This document shows positions 7,591 to 14,033 of a stretch of 14,905 nt of DNA, piece by piece (the first letter of the stretch is position 1; the number at the start of each line of letters is the position of its first letter). The translations under genes and the position numbers were made by a program. The notes under the pieces are model-generated. The model was not told the DNA's origin. It ran no database searches and saw only the letters and a program-made list of their open reading frames with translations. Source of the DNA: Bacillota bacterium (GTDB lineage Bacteria > Bacillota > Clostridia > Acetivibrionales > DSM-1351); NCBI GenBank assembly GCA_023433945.1, contig JAEYTP010000020.1, forward strand, positions 1 through 14,905, read 5' to 3'.

Positions 7591-7605
7591 GAAAGGACCC
7601 CTTTC
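7591..7605 (+). promoter_or_regulatory. Hairpin covering the ptb ribosome binding site
   Basis: The only Shine-Dalgarno-like sequence before ptb, GAAAGGA (7591-7597), lies in the left arm of a hairpin: GAAAGG (7591-7596) pairs perfectly with CCTTTC (7600-7605) across a 3-base loop. The start codon follows two bases later at 7608. Folding would hide the binding site. Confidence 0.45.
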
Positions 7606-7607
7606 CT

Positions 7608-8513
7608 ATGATAAAAAATATGAATGAATTAATTGAAACTGTAAAGGGAAATTCAAAAAAGAGAATTGCTGTTGCTGTTGCGGAAGACGCTGATGTCCTG
7701 CTTTCTGTTTATGAGGCCTATAAACTTGGATTGGTTGATGTAAGTCTGGTTGGTGACAAAAAGAAAATTTTTGATATTGCTGATAGCTTAAAAATTGATA
7801 TTTCTTCATTTGAAATAATAAAAGAAAACAATAATGACAAGGCAATCAAAACTACTGTTGACCTTGTTTCCAGTGGCAGAGGAGATATCCTAATGAAGGG
7901 TATGGTGCAAACTCCGGATCTTCTGAGAGTTGTTCTTGATAAGGATATGGGTCTTAGAACAGGAAGAGTATTGAGCCATGTTGGGCTGCTCGAAATAGAA
8001 AATTACCATAAAATGATTATTATTACTGATGGAGGGCTAAATATAGCTCCCGATTTAAAGCAAAAAGCAGATATTGTTCAAAATGCAGTAAATGTGTCGC
8101 TAAGCCTAGGAATAGAGGTACCCAAGGTAGCTATACTTGCCGCAATTGAGCTGATTAACCCCAATATGCAACCTACCCTTGATGCAGCTGCACTTTGCAA
8201 GATGGCACAGCGCGGCCAAATCAAGAAATGTATTATTGATGGGCCATTGGCAATGGACAATGCGATTAGTGCAGAGGCCGCGAAGCACAAAGGTATTGAA
8301 AGCGAAGTTGCCGGTGACGTTGACATCCTGCTTTCACCTGATATTGAAGCTGCCAACATCTTGTACAAAACCTTGGTTTTCCTTGCTAAAGCCAAGCCAT
8401 CAGGTCTTGTAGTTGGAGCAAAGGTCCCCATAGTAACTACTTCAAGAGCAGATGATTACAAAGCTAAACTACACTCAATAGCTCTGTCTGCTTTGTATTC
8501 AAGTAGGTATTGA
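7608..8513 (+). CDS. ptb: Phosphate butyryltransferase (phosphotransbutyrylase)
   Basis: This 301-residue cytosolic enzyme converts butyryl-CoA and phosphate to butyryl-phosphate and CoA, the first step of the kinase route to butyrate. It is full length for the phosphate acetyl/butyryltransferase family. Recognisable parts are the N-terminal KRIAVAVAEDADVL region, the GDILMKGMVQTPDLL segment (about 92-106), LSHVGLLEI and ITDGGLNIAPDL (about 121-150), and the C-terminal GLVVGAKVPIVTTSRAD. The smaller size and the pairing with a butyrate kinase downstream favour Ptb over phosphotransacetylase, although relatives can take branched or other short acyl groups. The ATG at 7608 is preceded by GAAAGGA about 11 bases upstream, inside a small hairpin; the next ATG, four codons in, has no binding site. 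Buk starts 264 bp after it, an unusually wide gap for this pair. Confidence 0.92.
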   Translation: MIKNMNELIETVKGNSKKRIAVAVAEDADVLLSVYEAYKLGLVDVSLVGDKKKIFDIADSLKIDISSFEIIKENNNDKAIKTTVDLVSSGRGDILMKGMVQTPDLLRVVLDKDMGLRTGRVLSHVGLLEIENYHKMIIITDGGLNIAPDLKQKADIVQNAVNVSLSLGIEVPKVAILAAIELINPNMQPTLDAAALCKMAQRGQIKKCIIDGPLAMDNAISAEAAKHKGIESEVAGDVDILLSPDIEAANILYKTLVFLAKAKPSGLVVGAKVPIVTTSRADDYKAKLHSIALSALYSSRY

Positions 8514-8555
8514 TTTATTTGGTATTCAGTTTTTATAGCAAGTATGCTGTTTAAG

Positions 8556-8760
8556 CAGGCATTTATTAATCAACGCTATCATTTATTAATAAATCTGGTA
8601 TATATTGGTCAATCAGGCATTTATCAAATCAATGCTAGCATTAATAATCAATCTGGTATATGTTGGTCAAACAGTCATTTATCAAATCAATGCAAGCATT
8701 AATAAAGCAATCTTATATGTTAGTCACGCAGGCATTTATCAATAATAACCAATAATAATT
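8556..8760. repeat. 58-bp tandem repeats between ptb and buk
   Basis: Three and a half head-to-tail copies start at 8556, 8614, 8672 and 8729, each beginning CAGGCATTTAT or CAGTCATTTAT. The middle copies carry AATGCTAGCATT (a perfect 12-bp palindrome) or AATGCAAGCATT, and end in a GGTATATGTTGGTCA-like stretch. The first copy also contains ATTTATTAATAAAT (8581-8594), a perfect 14-bp palindrome. The array occupies nearly the whole 264-bp gap of the ptb-buk pair. No reading frame or convincing terminator was seen in it. Confidence 0.8.
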
Positions 8761-8777
8761 TATGTGAGGTAATTACA

Positions 8778-9860
8778 ATGTCAAAAAATTTGATTTTAAC
8801 TATAAACCCAGGCTCTACTTCTCTCAAAATTGGCATATTTGAAGCTATTAGCGCTGATAATATCAGAGAAATATTTGTGAGCAAGCAAGCCTACCCAAAG
8901 GAAAGCCTGGAAAATGCAAAATCCGTTATTGATCTACTGCCCGTTGCACAAAAAGCTGTTGAAAAGCTTATTATTGACAGTGGCATTGATACTACTGACC
9001 TTGTTGCAGTTGCTGGCAGAGGCGGATTAATGAGGCCATTGTCAGGTGGAACTTATACTGTAAATGAGAAAATGCTGGAGGATTTGAGGACCCTGAGATT
9101 CGGCAAGCATGCAAGCAATATAGGTGCTATCCTTGCTGATATTATTGCAAAACCACTCAATATTCCTGCTTTCATTGTTAATCCGGTGGTAGTTGATGAA
9201 ATGGATGACATTGCTCGTTTATCGGGCCATCCCATATTTACCAGAAAGAGTGCATTTCATGCTCTGAATCAAAAGTCAATCGCACAGAAGGCAGCAAAAC
9301 AGCTTAATAAAAGTTACAATGAATTAAATATGATAATAGCTCATATAGGTGGTGGTATTTCGGTAGCTGCCCATAAGAACGGTAGAGTTATTGACGTAAA
9401 CAATGGCTTAGAAGAAGGCCCATTCTCCCCTGAAAGAACTGGTAATATACCTGTATTGCAGTTGGTGGAATTATGCTTCTCTGGCAATTATCAGAAGGCT
9501 GATATTGATAAAATGTTAGTTGGAAAAGGTGGAATTATGGGTTATCTTGGTACTTCGGACTTGACTGAAGTATCCAAGCTCAGAAATAATGGTGATAAAG
9601 ATGCAAAGCAGGTTTTTGAAGCAATGGCTTATCAGATTTCAAAGGAGATTGCTGCTAACTCAGCTGTGCTTTTTGGAAAGGTAGATGCCATTGTCTTAAC
9701 AGGCGGTGCTGCTTATAGCAATTCCCTTGTTGGACTTATCACCGAAAGGGTCTCTCACATAGCCCAAGTTATGGTTTTCCCAGGTGAAAATGAGCTGTAT
9801 GCCTTGGCAGAAGGCGCTTATTCTATTGTGTCGGGAACCGAGCAGGCAAAGGTGTATTGA
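8778..9860 (+). CDS. buk: Butyrate kinase
   Basis: This 360-residue enzyme of the acetokinase family transfers the phosphate of butyryl-phosphate to ADP, giving butyrate and ATP in the cytosol. The N-terminal phosphate-binding signature INPGSTSLKIGIFE (about 9-22), HIGGGISVAAH in the middle, NNGLEEGPFSPERTG, and TGGAAYSNSL near the C-terminus match butyrate kinases. The length is close to the usual 355 or so; acetate kinases are about 400 residues and differ in these motifs. The ATG has GTGAGGT about 7 bases upstream. It works with the upstream Ptb; branched-chain acyl-phosphates such as isobutyryl-phosphate are possible additional substrates. The repeat array in front of it could allow separate expression from ptb, but I saw no strong promoter there. 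Confidence 0.93.
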   Translation: MSKNLILTINPGSTSLKIGIFEAISADNIREIFVSKQAYPKESLENAKSVIDLLPVAQKAVEKLIIDSGIDTTDLVAVAGRGGLMRPLSGGTYTVNEKMLEDLRTLRFGKHASNIGAILADIIAKPLNIPAFIVNPVVVDEMDDIARLSGHPIFTRKSAFHALNQKSIAQKAAKQLNKSYNELNMIIAHIGGGISVAAHKNGRVIDVNNGLEEGPFSPERTGNIPVLQLVELCFSGNYQKADIDKMLVGKGGIMGYLGTSDLTEVSKLRNNGDKDAKQVFEAMAYQISKEIAANSAVLFGKVDAIVLTGGAAYSNSLVGLITERVSHIAQVMVFPGENELYALAEGAYSIVSGTEQAKVY

Positions 9861-9884
9861 TTCGATGGATTGGTATGGTTTTTG

Positions 9885-9963
9885 ATAGAATGTTTATCGG
9901 TTAACAGATAATCTAATTGTTGCGCTAATATTATCTCATGATATAGAATGTTGATTGGCTTAC
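9885..9963. repeat. Degenerate direct repeat after buk, offset 58 bp
   Basis: ATAGAATGTTTATCGGTTAAC (starting 9885) recurs as a 17-of-21 match starting at 9943, an offset of 58 bp. That is the same period as the array between ptb and buk. The rest of the unit is poorly conserved. An AGATAAT/ATTATCT inverted repeat (9906-9912 and 9930-9936) lies between the copies; with its long loop and no T-run it does not look like a terminator. Confidence 0.4.
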
Positions 9964-10043
9964 TTATAAACCTGACATATTAACAAAGTTAGAAGTTTAA
10001 GCAATTAAATATAGATATTAAAATTTTAACAGGTGGAAAATAA

Positions 10044-11393
10044 ATGAAAGTACTGGGTATCGTAGCAGAATATAATCCGTTTCATAATGGACATATGTAT
10101 CATATTGAACAGTCAAAGAAACTAACTGGCTGCGATTACGTTGTCTGTGTAATGAGCGGAAACTTCATACAGCGCGGTGAACCTGCTATAATCAATAAGT
10201 TTGCTCGTACTGAGATTGCCTTGAATAGTGGAGTTGACCTTGTAGTTGAGCTTCCTGTTCCCTTTTCCATGTCCAGTGCCGAATACTTTGCTTTTGGAGC
10301 GGTTAAATTGCTAGACAGTCTTGGAATAGTTGATTGTATAAGCTTTGGAAGTGAACATGGTGAGGTAAATGAGCTTTTGTCAATTGCAAAATTACTATGT
10401 GAAGAGCCCGAAGTGTTTAAGCAGTATTTGGCTACTGAGCTAAAGGCTGGTCTCTCATTTCCTGCTGCAAGGCAAAACGCAATTGAGCAGTACTTCTCTG
10501 ATAAATCGTTGCAAGGAAATATACACGAGCTACTCAGTAGTTCAAATAATATTCTTGGAGTTGAATACCTAAAGGCACTTATCAGGCTGAATAGTACCAT
10601 CAAACCCCATACTGTCAAAAGAGTTTCAAATACTTACAATGAAGAGCATCTGACAGGGACTATTTCAAGCGCCACTGCTATTAGGAGAAGTATAATGAGC
10701 GGTGACTGCTCAATTACCCAACATGATTCTGCTGTCCCCGAAGCATGTACTCAATTCCCTGATAGAAATCATCGGGCATGTTCCCAGCACCCTAGTGAAG
10801 CTGTCGTGGAAAGTTCCCAATATGCTTCTGCTGTCCCCGAAATAGCATACCAGATACTAGAGCGTGAATTTGCTGTTGGCCGAGGGCCTGTGAGCAAGGA
10901 GGACTTTGAGCTCATTATTCTATCCATGTTAAGGTCAATGAATACTCAGCTTATTGCAAAGCTTCCTGGAATATCAGAGGGACTTGAATACAGGCTAAAA
11001 AGTGCTGCACTTGAAGCAGGCAGTATTAATGAGTTGCTTGACTTAGCAAGTACAAAGCGATACACAAGAACAAGACTACAAAGAACAATAATGTCACTTT
11101 TAACTGGATTGACACAGCAAGACCTGCAAGAATTTATGTCATATGGTGGACCACAATATGCTAGAATTCTAGGTTTCAATAACAATGGTAAAGAGTTATT
11201 ATCTAAAGCAAAAAGAAGCTCTTGCATTCCCATCATTACCAAAACCAAGTATGCTTTGCGCACCTGCAACCCCCTCTTAAAGAAGATGCTTGAAATAGAG
11301 AATGTTGCAACAAACAATTATGTTCTTGCATACAAGGATAGTGCACTTCGCGTAAGCGGTCAAGAGTATACAAGCAAGCTGGTTATAGTATAA
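10044..11393 (+). CDS. tmcAL: tRNA(Met) cytidine acetate ligase (TmcAL, YlbM family)
   Basis: This 449-residue nucleotidyltransferase-fold enzyme uses ATP to activate free acetate as acetyl-adenylate and acetylates cytidine 34 of elongator tRNA-Met (ac4C). The N-terminus has GIVAEYNPFHNGH, with the nucleotidyltransferase HNGH at 14-17, then MSGNFIQRGEPAI, the conserved VVELPVPFSMSSAEYFAFGAV region, and ISSATAIR near 212-219. The C-terminal alpha-helical part is present to the end. It is longer than the usual 390 to 415 residues because of an insert of about 33 residues (about 229-261) with repeated SAVPE motifs. AGGTGG lies 8 bases before the ATG. It follows buk by 183 bp and could be co-transcribed or have its own promoter; no clear promoter was seen. 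In other Clostridia this gene is often found close to acetate kinase genes, from memory, so the placement beside an acyl kinase is not unusual. Confidence 0.92.
   Translation: MKVLGIVAEYNPFHNGHMYHIEQSKKLTGCDYVVCVMSGNFIQRGEPAIINKFARTEIALNSGVDLVVELPVPFSMSSAEYFAFGAVKLLDSLGIVDCISFGSEHGEVNELLSIAKLLCEEPEVFKQYLATELKAGLSFPAARQNAIEQYFSDKSLQGNIHELLSSSNNILGVEYLKALIRLNSTIKPHTVKRVSNTYNEEHLTGTISSATAIRRSIMSGDCSITQHDSAVPEACTQFPDRNHRACSQHPSEAVVESSQYASAVPEIAYQILEREFAVGRGPVSKEDFELIILSMLRSMNTQLIAKLPGISEGLEYRLKSAALEAGSINELLDLASTKRYTRTRLQRTIMSLLTGLTQQDLQEFMSYGGPQYARILGFNNNGKELLSKAKRSSCIPIITKTKYALRTCNPLLKKMLEIENVATNNYVLAYKDSALRVSGQEYTSKLVIV
10727..10841 (+). repeat. In-frame 99-bp repeat inside tmcAL
   Basis: A 16-bp sequence TTCTGCTGTCCCCGAA occurs at 10727-10742 and again at 10826-10841, exactly 99 bp (33 codons) apart, and encodes SAVPE twice (residues 229-233 and 262-266). 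The second copy continues as IAYQILEREF, which fits the normal family sequence. The first continues as ACTQFPDRNHRA, which looks like a diverged copy of it. A third related stretch, CSQHPSEAVVE, lies between. Confidence 0.65.
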
Positions 11394-11444
11394 AGCCAGT
11401 TAAAGCTCATGGCTTAACGAGAGTCTTTTACGTACACTAGCAAC

Positions 11445-11463
11445 CTATTTATCGTATAAATAG
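11445..11463. other. AT-rich hairpin between convergent genes
   Basis: CTATTTAT (11445-11452) and ATAAATAG (11456-11463) form a perfect 8-bp stem with a 3-base loop. It lies between tmcAL (plus) and the 112-residue gene (minus). A second weak stem, AAGCCA/TGGCTT (11393-11398 and 11410-11415), begins at the tmcAL stop codon. Neither has a T-run, so a terminator role is only possible. Confidence 0.3.
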
Positions 11464-11532
11464 TCCTTCTGAAATACGGCTTATACTATATTCTAAAATA
11501 AAAGTAAAAGGAACTATGGTAAATAGCATTAA

Positions 11533-11871
11533 TCAAAGTTGTAAGTAGCTATTGTTTCTTGCGAAGTGTTTAATTGCTGATAAAATCTGCTGGTCAGTTA
11601 CATTTTTCTTTTGATGAAGGGCATTTAAAATTATGTCCTGTACCATTTCCTGAGAAAATAAGAGGCTTAACCCTTTTTGCTCTGCTTGTTCAGGCAATGT
11701 TATCTTCCCTTCCTCTATTTTGGGACAATCCCCAAGATAGCAGATAGAATCAAGTTCTAACCTATCGAGATCAGTAATATCTGAATATATGCAGTATGAA
11801 ACGCTACTATTAAGCTTCTGTTTTTTCATTTCAATAATATCAGAGAACTCAATTGGTAAATAGAACTTCAT
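11533..11871 (-). CDS. Unidentified 112-residue protein
   Basis: I do not recognise this protein with confidence. It is soluble, with no signal peptide or membrane helix. The first half is mostly beta-like and contains two cysteines in ICYLGDC (about 43-49); the second half, from about residue 70, looks alpha-helical (SQEMVQDIILNALHQKK, then DQQILSAIKHFARNNSYLQL). The pattern of a short linker, a helix ending in QK, and a final helix with a hydrophobic tail recalls small immunity-type or DUF7716-like proteins, but that is a memory-based impression. The ATG has GGGAGG about 7 bases upstream, which together with a plausible promoter upstream supports it as a real gene. It stands alone, convergent with tmcAL and about 205 bp from the next gene. 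Confidence 0.7.
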   Translation of the reverse strand: MKFYLPIEFSDIIEMKKQKLNSSVSYCIYSDITDLDRLELDSICYLGDCPKIEEGKITLPEQAEQKGLSLLFSQEMVQDIILNALHQKKNVTDQQILSAIKHFARNNSYLQL

Positions 11872-11932
11872 TCTACCGCCTCCCTAGCTATCCAGAACAT
11901 TTTGTCCTGATTTATAGATATGTTATGAAATT

Positions 11933-11962
11933 ATTATCTAGTATAAGAATGATAAATTTCAA
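11933..11962 (-). promoter_or_regulatory. Likely promoter of the 112-residue gene
   Basis: On the minus strand TTGAAA (11962-11957), a five-of-six -35 match, is followed after 18 bp by GATAAT (11938-11933), a five-of-six -10 match. The expected start is about 55 bases before the start codon. The gap it lies in (11872-12075) showed nothing else I can support. Confidence 0.5.
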
Positions 11963-12075
11963 CCTTGTGTTTTAATTGTTTACTGCTTGCTTTATTTCTC
12001 TATATGGCCAGTATAACTATAGAAAAGATGTATATACAATATAATATTAATGTCTTTTACTGACTATTCTATCTA

Positions 12076-12531
12076 TTAAAAATATGTCTCCATTAAATTT
12101 TTAACCCATTTAGGGACAATAGCATTATTTCTGCAATCGTACATTGGATAGTATGGCTTAATATCTAGTACTGGGGTATTGTCTATAGCATCTAAACCTC
12201 TCACGGTAATTACATTTCCATCTACTGAAATAATTTCAACTGCTGTAATACCTATAGGATTTGGTCTATCCTTTGCTCTTTGTGAAAAAATCCCTACCAT
12301 CGGCATATCATCTCTTCCCTGTGGTCTGCGAACAAGATGTAATTCACTATTAAAGCACGCTTTATCCAAATAATAAACTACTATTAGATGTGAAAAGTCA
12401 CTTAATCCGACAAGTCCAGCTTGAAGCTCCTCATTTATAAATATATTTGAAACATCTGCCCCCCATTTATTATCCTTTTGGTCTGCAATATCATTTCTAA
12501 CTTTCCCGATAGAATTTAGCTCAACCTTCAT
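12076..12531 (-). CDS. trmO: TrmO/TsaA-family tRNA t6A37 methyltransferase-like protein
   Basis: This 151-residue single-domain protein belongs to the TsaA/TrmO (UPF0066) family, which methylates N6 of threonylcarbamoyladenosine 37 in tRNA using S-adenosylmethionine. The family motifs are clear: FSQRAKDRPNPIG (about 82-94), which helps bind the methyl donor, and LDAIDNTPVLDIKPY (about 113-127). The E. coli enzyme is about 235 residues, with a C-terminal domain absent here. Many Gram-positive and archaeal members are short like this one, and their exact substrate is less certain. The ATG has AAAGG 6 bases upstream. It begins 46 bp after the 4Fe-4S protein gene on the same strand, so the two are probably one transcript. 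The symbol reflects the family rather than proven activity. Confidence 0.85.
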   Translation of the reverse strand: MKVELNSIGKVRNDIADQKDNKWGADVSNIFINEELQAGLVGLSDFSHLIVVYYLDKACFNSELHLVRRPQGRDDMPMVGIFSQRAKDRPNPIGITAVEIISVDGNVITVRGLDAIDNTPVLDIKPYYPMYDCRNNAIVPKWVKNLMETYF

Positions 12532-12577
12532 GATTAACCTTTATGATGTATATAAAAATACATCAATACATTCCTTT

Positions 12578-13276
12578 CTAAACATCCTTCTTAGCCGTCA
12601 ATATTTTCTCACCTAATGCCATAGGACATTTTACCCTGCAATTATTGCAATTTGTGACTTCAAAGCCTCTGGAATTTGTTTCATATGCATACTGTCTGCA
12701 TAGCTTCTGACTAACTCCTTTTTCAGATATTGCACCAACTGGACAATTATCAATACATTGGGAACATCCATCTATACACATATTTGGTACTAGTGTATCA
12801 GAGGGTAGAGATAGATTTGTAAGTACTGCTCCTATATTTAGCATATTTCCATACTTGCTATTCGTAAGTAAATGATTCTTGCCTATGTACCCTAAACCAG
12901 CCAATACCGCAGCATGCTTCATTGATATAATCCCTTTACCCTCACGCTGGTCTGAATCCCAATAGTCATAAGGACCATCTGATGGGAGAGGAACCGCAAT
13001 TGCATTGAAAATTCGTTCAACCTCATTTGAAGCACTGAATGCAATTTTATCGAGAACGTCCTTGCATATATCAATATAATGGTGATATATAATTCGTGGA
13101 TTTACATATGCTGTACCTCTCGGAATAATTTTGCCAAACACAATCACCGATTTGCAGTTACTGTATATATCTTTGGGATGAAAGTTTTGAGGTGCTTCAC
13201 TAAAAGAATCAATATTAGCAATACCGCAAACGTCAGCTCCTAAACTTAAAAATATTTTCTTAATAATATTATCCAT
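12578..13276 (-). CDS. QueG-like protein with two 4Fe-4S clusters
   Basis: This 232-residue cytosolic protein resembles the core of epoxyqueuosine reductase QueG but is shorter (QueG is about 350 or more). The segment HAAVLAGLGYIGKNHLLTN (about 121-139) matches the QueG AGLGWIGKN region. Eight cysteines fit two [4Fe-4S] clusters: Cys167, 171, 174 and 178 (followed by Pro) and Cys193, 210, 213 and 217 (followed by Pro). The spacing of the first group (x3 between the first two) differs from the classic ferredoxin x2. The QueG segment with the catalytic acidic residue before AGLGW is not recognisable here, and the C-terminal HEAT-like repeats are missing. Epoxyqueuosine reduction is therefore doubtful, and an electron-transfer or other corrinoid-related reductase role is possible. 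The ATG has GGGAGG 6 bases upstream, a promoter lies about 25 bp further, and the TrmO-like gene follows. Confidence 0.85.
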   Translation of the reverse strand: MDNIIKKIFLSLGADVCGIANIDSFSEAPQNFHPKDIYSNCKSVIVFGKIIPRGTAYVNPRIIYHHYIDICKDVLDKIAFSASNEVERIFNAIAVPLPSDGPYDYWDSDQREGKGIISMKHAAVLAGLGYIGKNHLLTNSKYGNMLNIGAVLTNLSLPSDTLVPNMCIDGCSQCIDNCPVGAISEKGVSQKLCRQYAYETNSRGFEVTNCNNCRVKCPMALGEKILTAKKDV

Positions 13277-13299
13277 AATTTACCTCCCAAATTTATCCT

Positions 13300-13328
13300 A
13301 TTATAACTCAATAAAAATATTCTAGCAA
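13300..13328 (-). promoter_or_regulatory. Promoter of the 4Fe-4S protein and TrmO-like genes
   Basis: On the minus strand TTGCTA (13328-13323) is followed after exactly 17 bp by a perfect TATAAT (13305-13300). Transcription would start near 13293, about 17 bases before the start codon, leaving a short leader with the GGGAGG box. Confidence 0.65.
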
Positions 13329-13344
13329 TAAAAAATATAACAAA

Positions 13345-13410
13345 AAAATTATTATATTTACAAAGAATGTAACAAATAAAATTATTATATTTACAAAGAA
13401 TGTTACAATG
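13345..13410. repeat. Two 33-bp direct repeats upstream of the 4Fe-4S gene promoter
   Basis: A 26-bp stretch (13345-13370) is repeated without a mismatch at 13378-13403; the two units are 33 bp apart. Each ends in TTACA-AAGAA-TGT: in the first copy followed by AA, making the dyad TTACA-N5-TGTAA (13358-13372), in the second by TA. The repeats begin 17 bp upstream of the -35 box of the 4Fe-4S gene, a position suited to a regulator. Each also carries a TATAAT on the minus strand but without a good -35. Confidence 0.75.
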
Positions 13411-13419
13411 AAATCAATA

Positions 13420-13452
13420 AAAAACACAGGGAACTAATGTCCCTGTGTTTTT
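13420..13452 (-). terminator. Rho-independent terminator after the GNAT gene
   Basis: A perfect 13-bp stem (13420-13432 with 13440-13452) with a 7-base loop contains the CACAGGGA/TCCCTGTG core and is flanked by A and T runs on both sides. It lies about 25 bp past the stop of the minus-strand acetyltransferase gene, so it most likely ends that transcript, though it could work in both directions. Confidence 0.85.
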
Positions 13453-13475
13453 CGTTTCCTTTAACTGCATGTTAA

Positions 13476-13979
13476 TTACACCGATGGTGAATACTCCATA
13501 TCAATACACTTCCAGCTTTGGTCAATAAGCTGGTATTGCTCCAATTTACCAGTTTCTTTGAAGCCAACAGATTTGTAGCATTGAATTGCATTAGGATTAT
13601 TGTCAAATACTCCAAGTGTAACTTTCTCAACCTTTAGGATGTCAAATGCATACTTTAAGGCTAAAACAACTAGCTCTTTTCCATACCCTTTACCACGCTT
13701 TTCATCATCAATAATAACAAACCCAAATCTCAGTATCTTTTTATCTTTATCAAGAAACCTCATTATTAAATGACCAGCAACCCCTGTTTCATCAAAGGCT
13801 GTCATCTGATAGAAGCCATCGTTATCGTACTTTTCTCTATAGTGGTTTTTCAGGTCCTCAGCAGTAATAGGGTAGCTCTCAAATTTGTCAGCGCACCATC
13901 TTCTAAAAGTATATTCATCCTTAATCCATTTTACTATATGCTCTGCATCACATTCCTTGTAAGGCCTTAATCTTAGCAT
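13476..13979 (-). CDS. GNAT-family N-acetyltransferase
   Basis: This 167-residue protein has the GNAT acetyl-CoA-binding fold. The pyrophosphate-binding loop RGKGYG is at 95-100 after beta strand 4 (RFGFVIID), and the C-terminal VFDNNPNAIQCYKSVGFKETG (about 124-144) with Asn127, Tyr135 and Gly139 is typical. It matches the acetyltransferase_3/RimJ-like group in pattern. Substrate is unknown: amines, protein N-termini and antibiotics are all used by this family. The ATG has GAGGAG about 11 bases upstream, a little far. The gene starts 54 bp after the NimA-like gene ends, so co-transcription is likely. A dyad in that gap overlaps a TATAAT, which may give the gene separate control. Confidence 0.85.
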   Translation of the reverse strand: MLRLRPYKECDAEHIVKWIKDEYTFRRWCADKFESYPITAEDLKNHYREKYDNDGFYQMTAFDETGVAGHLIMRFLDKDKKILRFGFVIIDDEKRGKGYGKELVVLALKYAFDILKVEKVTLGVFDNNPNAIQCYKSVGFKETGKLEQYQLIDQSWKCIDMEYSPSV

Positions 13980-14006
13980 CTCTTTATTTGCTCCTCATTT
14001 TAAATT

Positions 14007-14022
14007 ATACATAAATATGTAT
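14007..14022. promoter_or_regulatory. 7-bp dyad overlapping a TATAAT before the GNAT gene
   Basis: ATACATA (14007-14013) and TATGTAT (14016-14022) form a perfect inverted repeat with 2 bases between. On the minus strand it overlaps a TATAAT (14009-14004), so a dimeric protein bound there could block transcription of the acetyltransferase gene. The -35 region is weak. Confidence 0.35.
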
Positions 14023-14033
14023 CATACGTTATA

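Noticed and set aside
7083..7607. Sigma-54 promoter for ptb-buk
   Set aside because: No GG/GC element pair with the -24/-12 spacing could be found; TATAAT-type elements fit better.
8556..8760. CRISPR array or intergenic small gene
   Set aside because: The repeats abut without spacers, and no reading frame with a ribosome binding site exists there.
10136..10618. A 160-residue minus-strand open frame
   Set aside because: It is the reverse shadow of tmcAL, which has clear family motifs and a good ribosome binding site.
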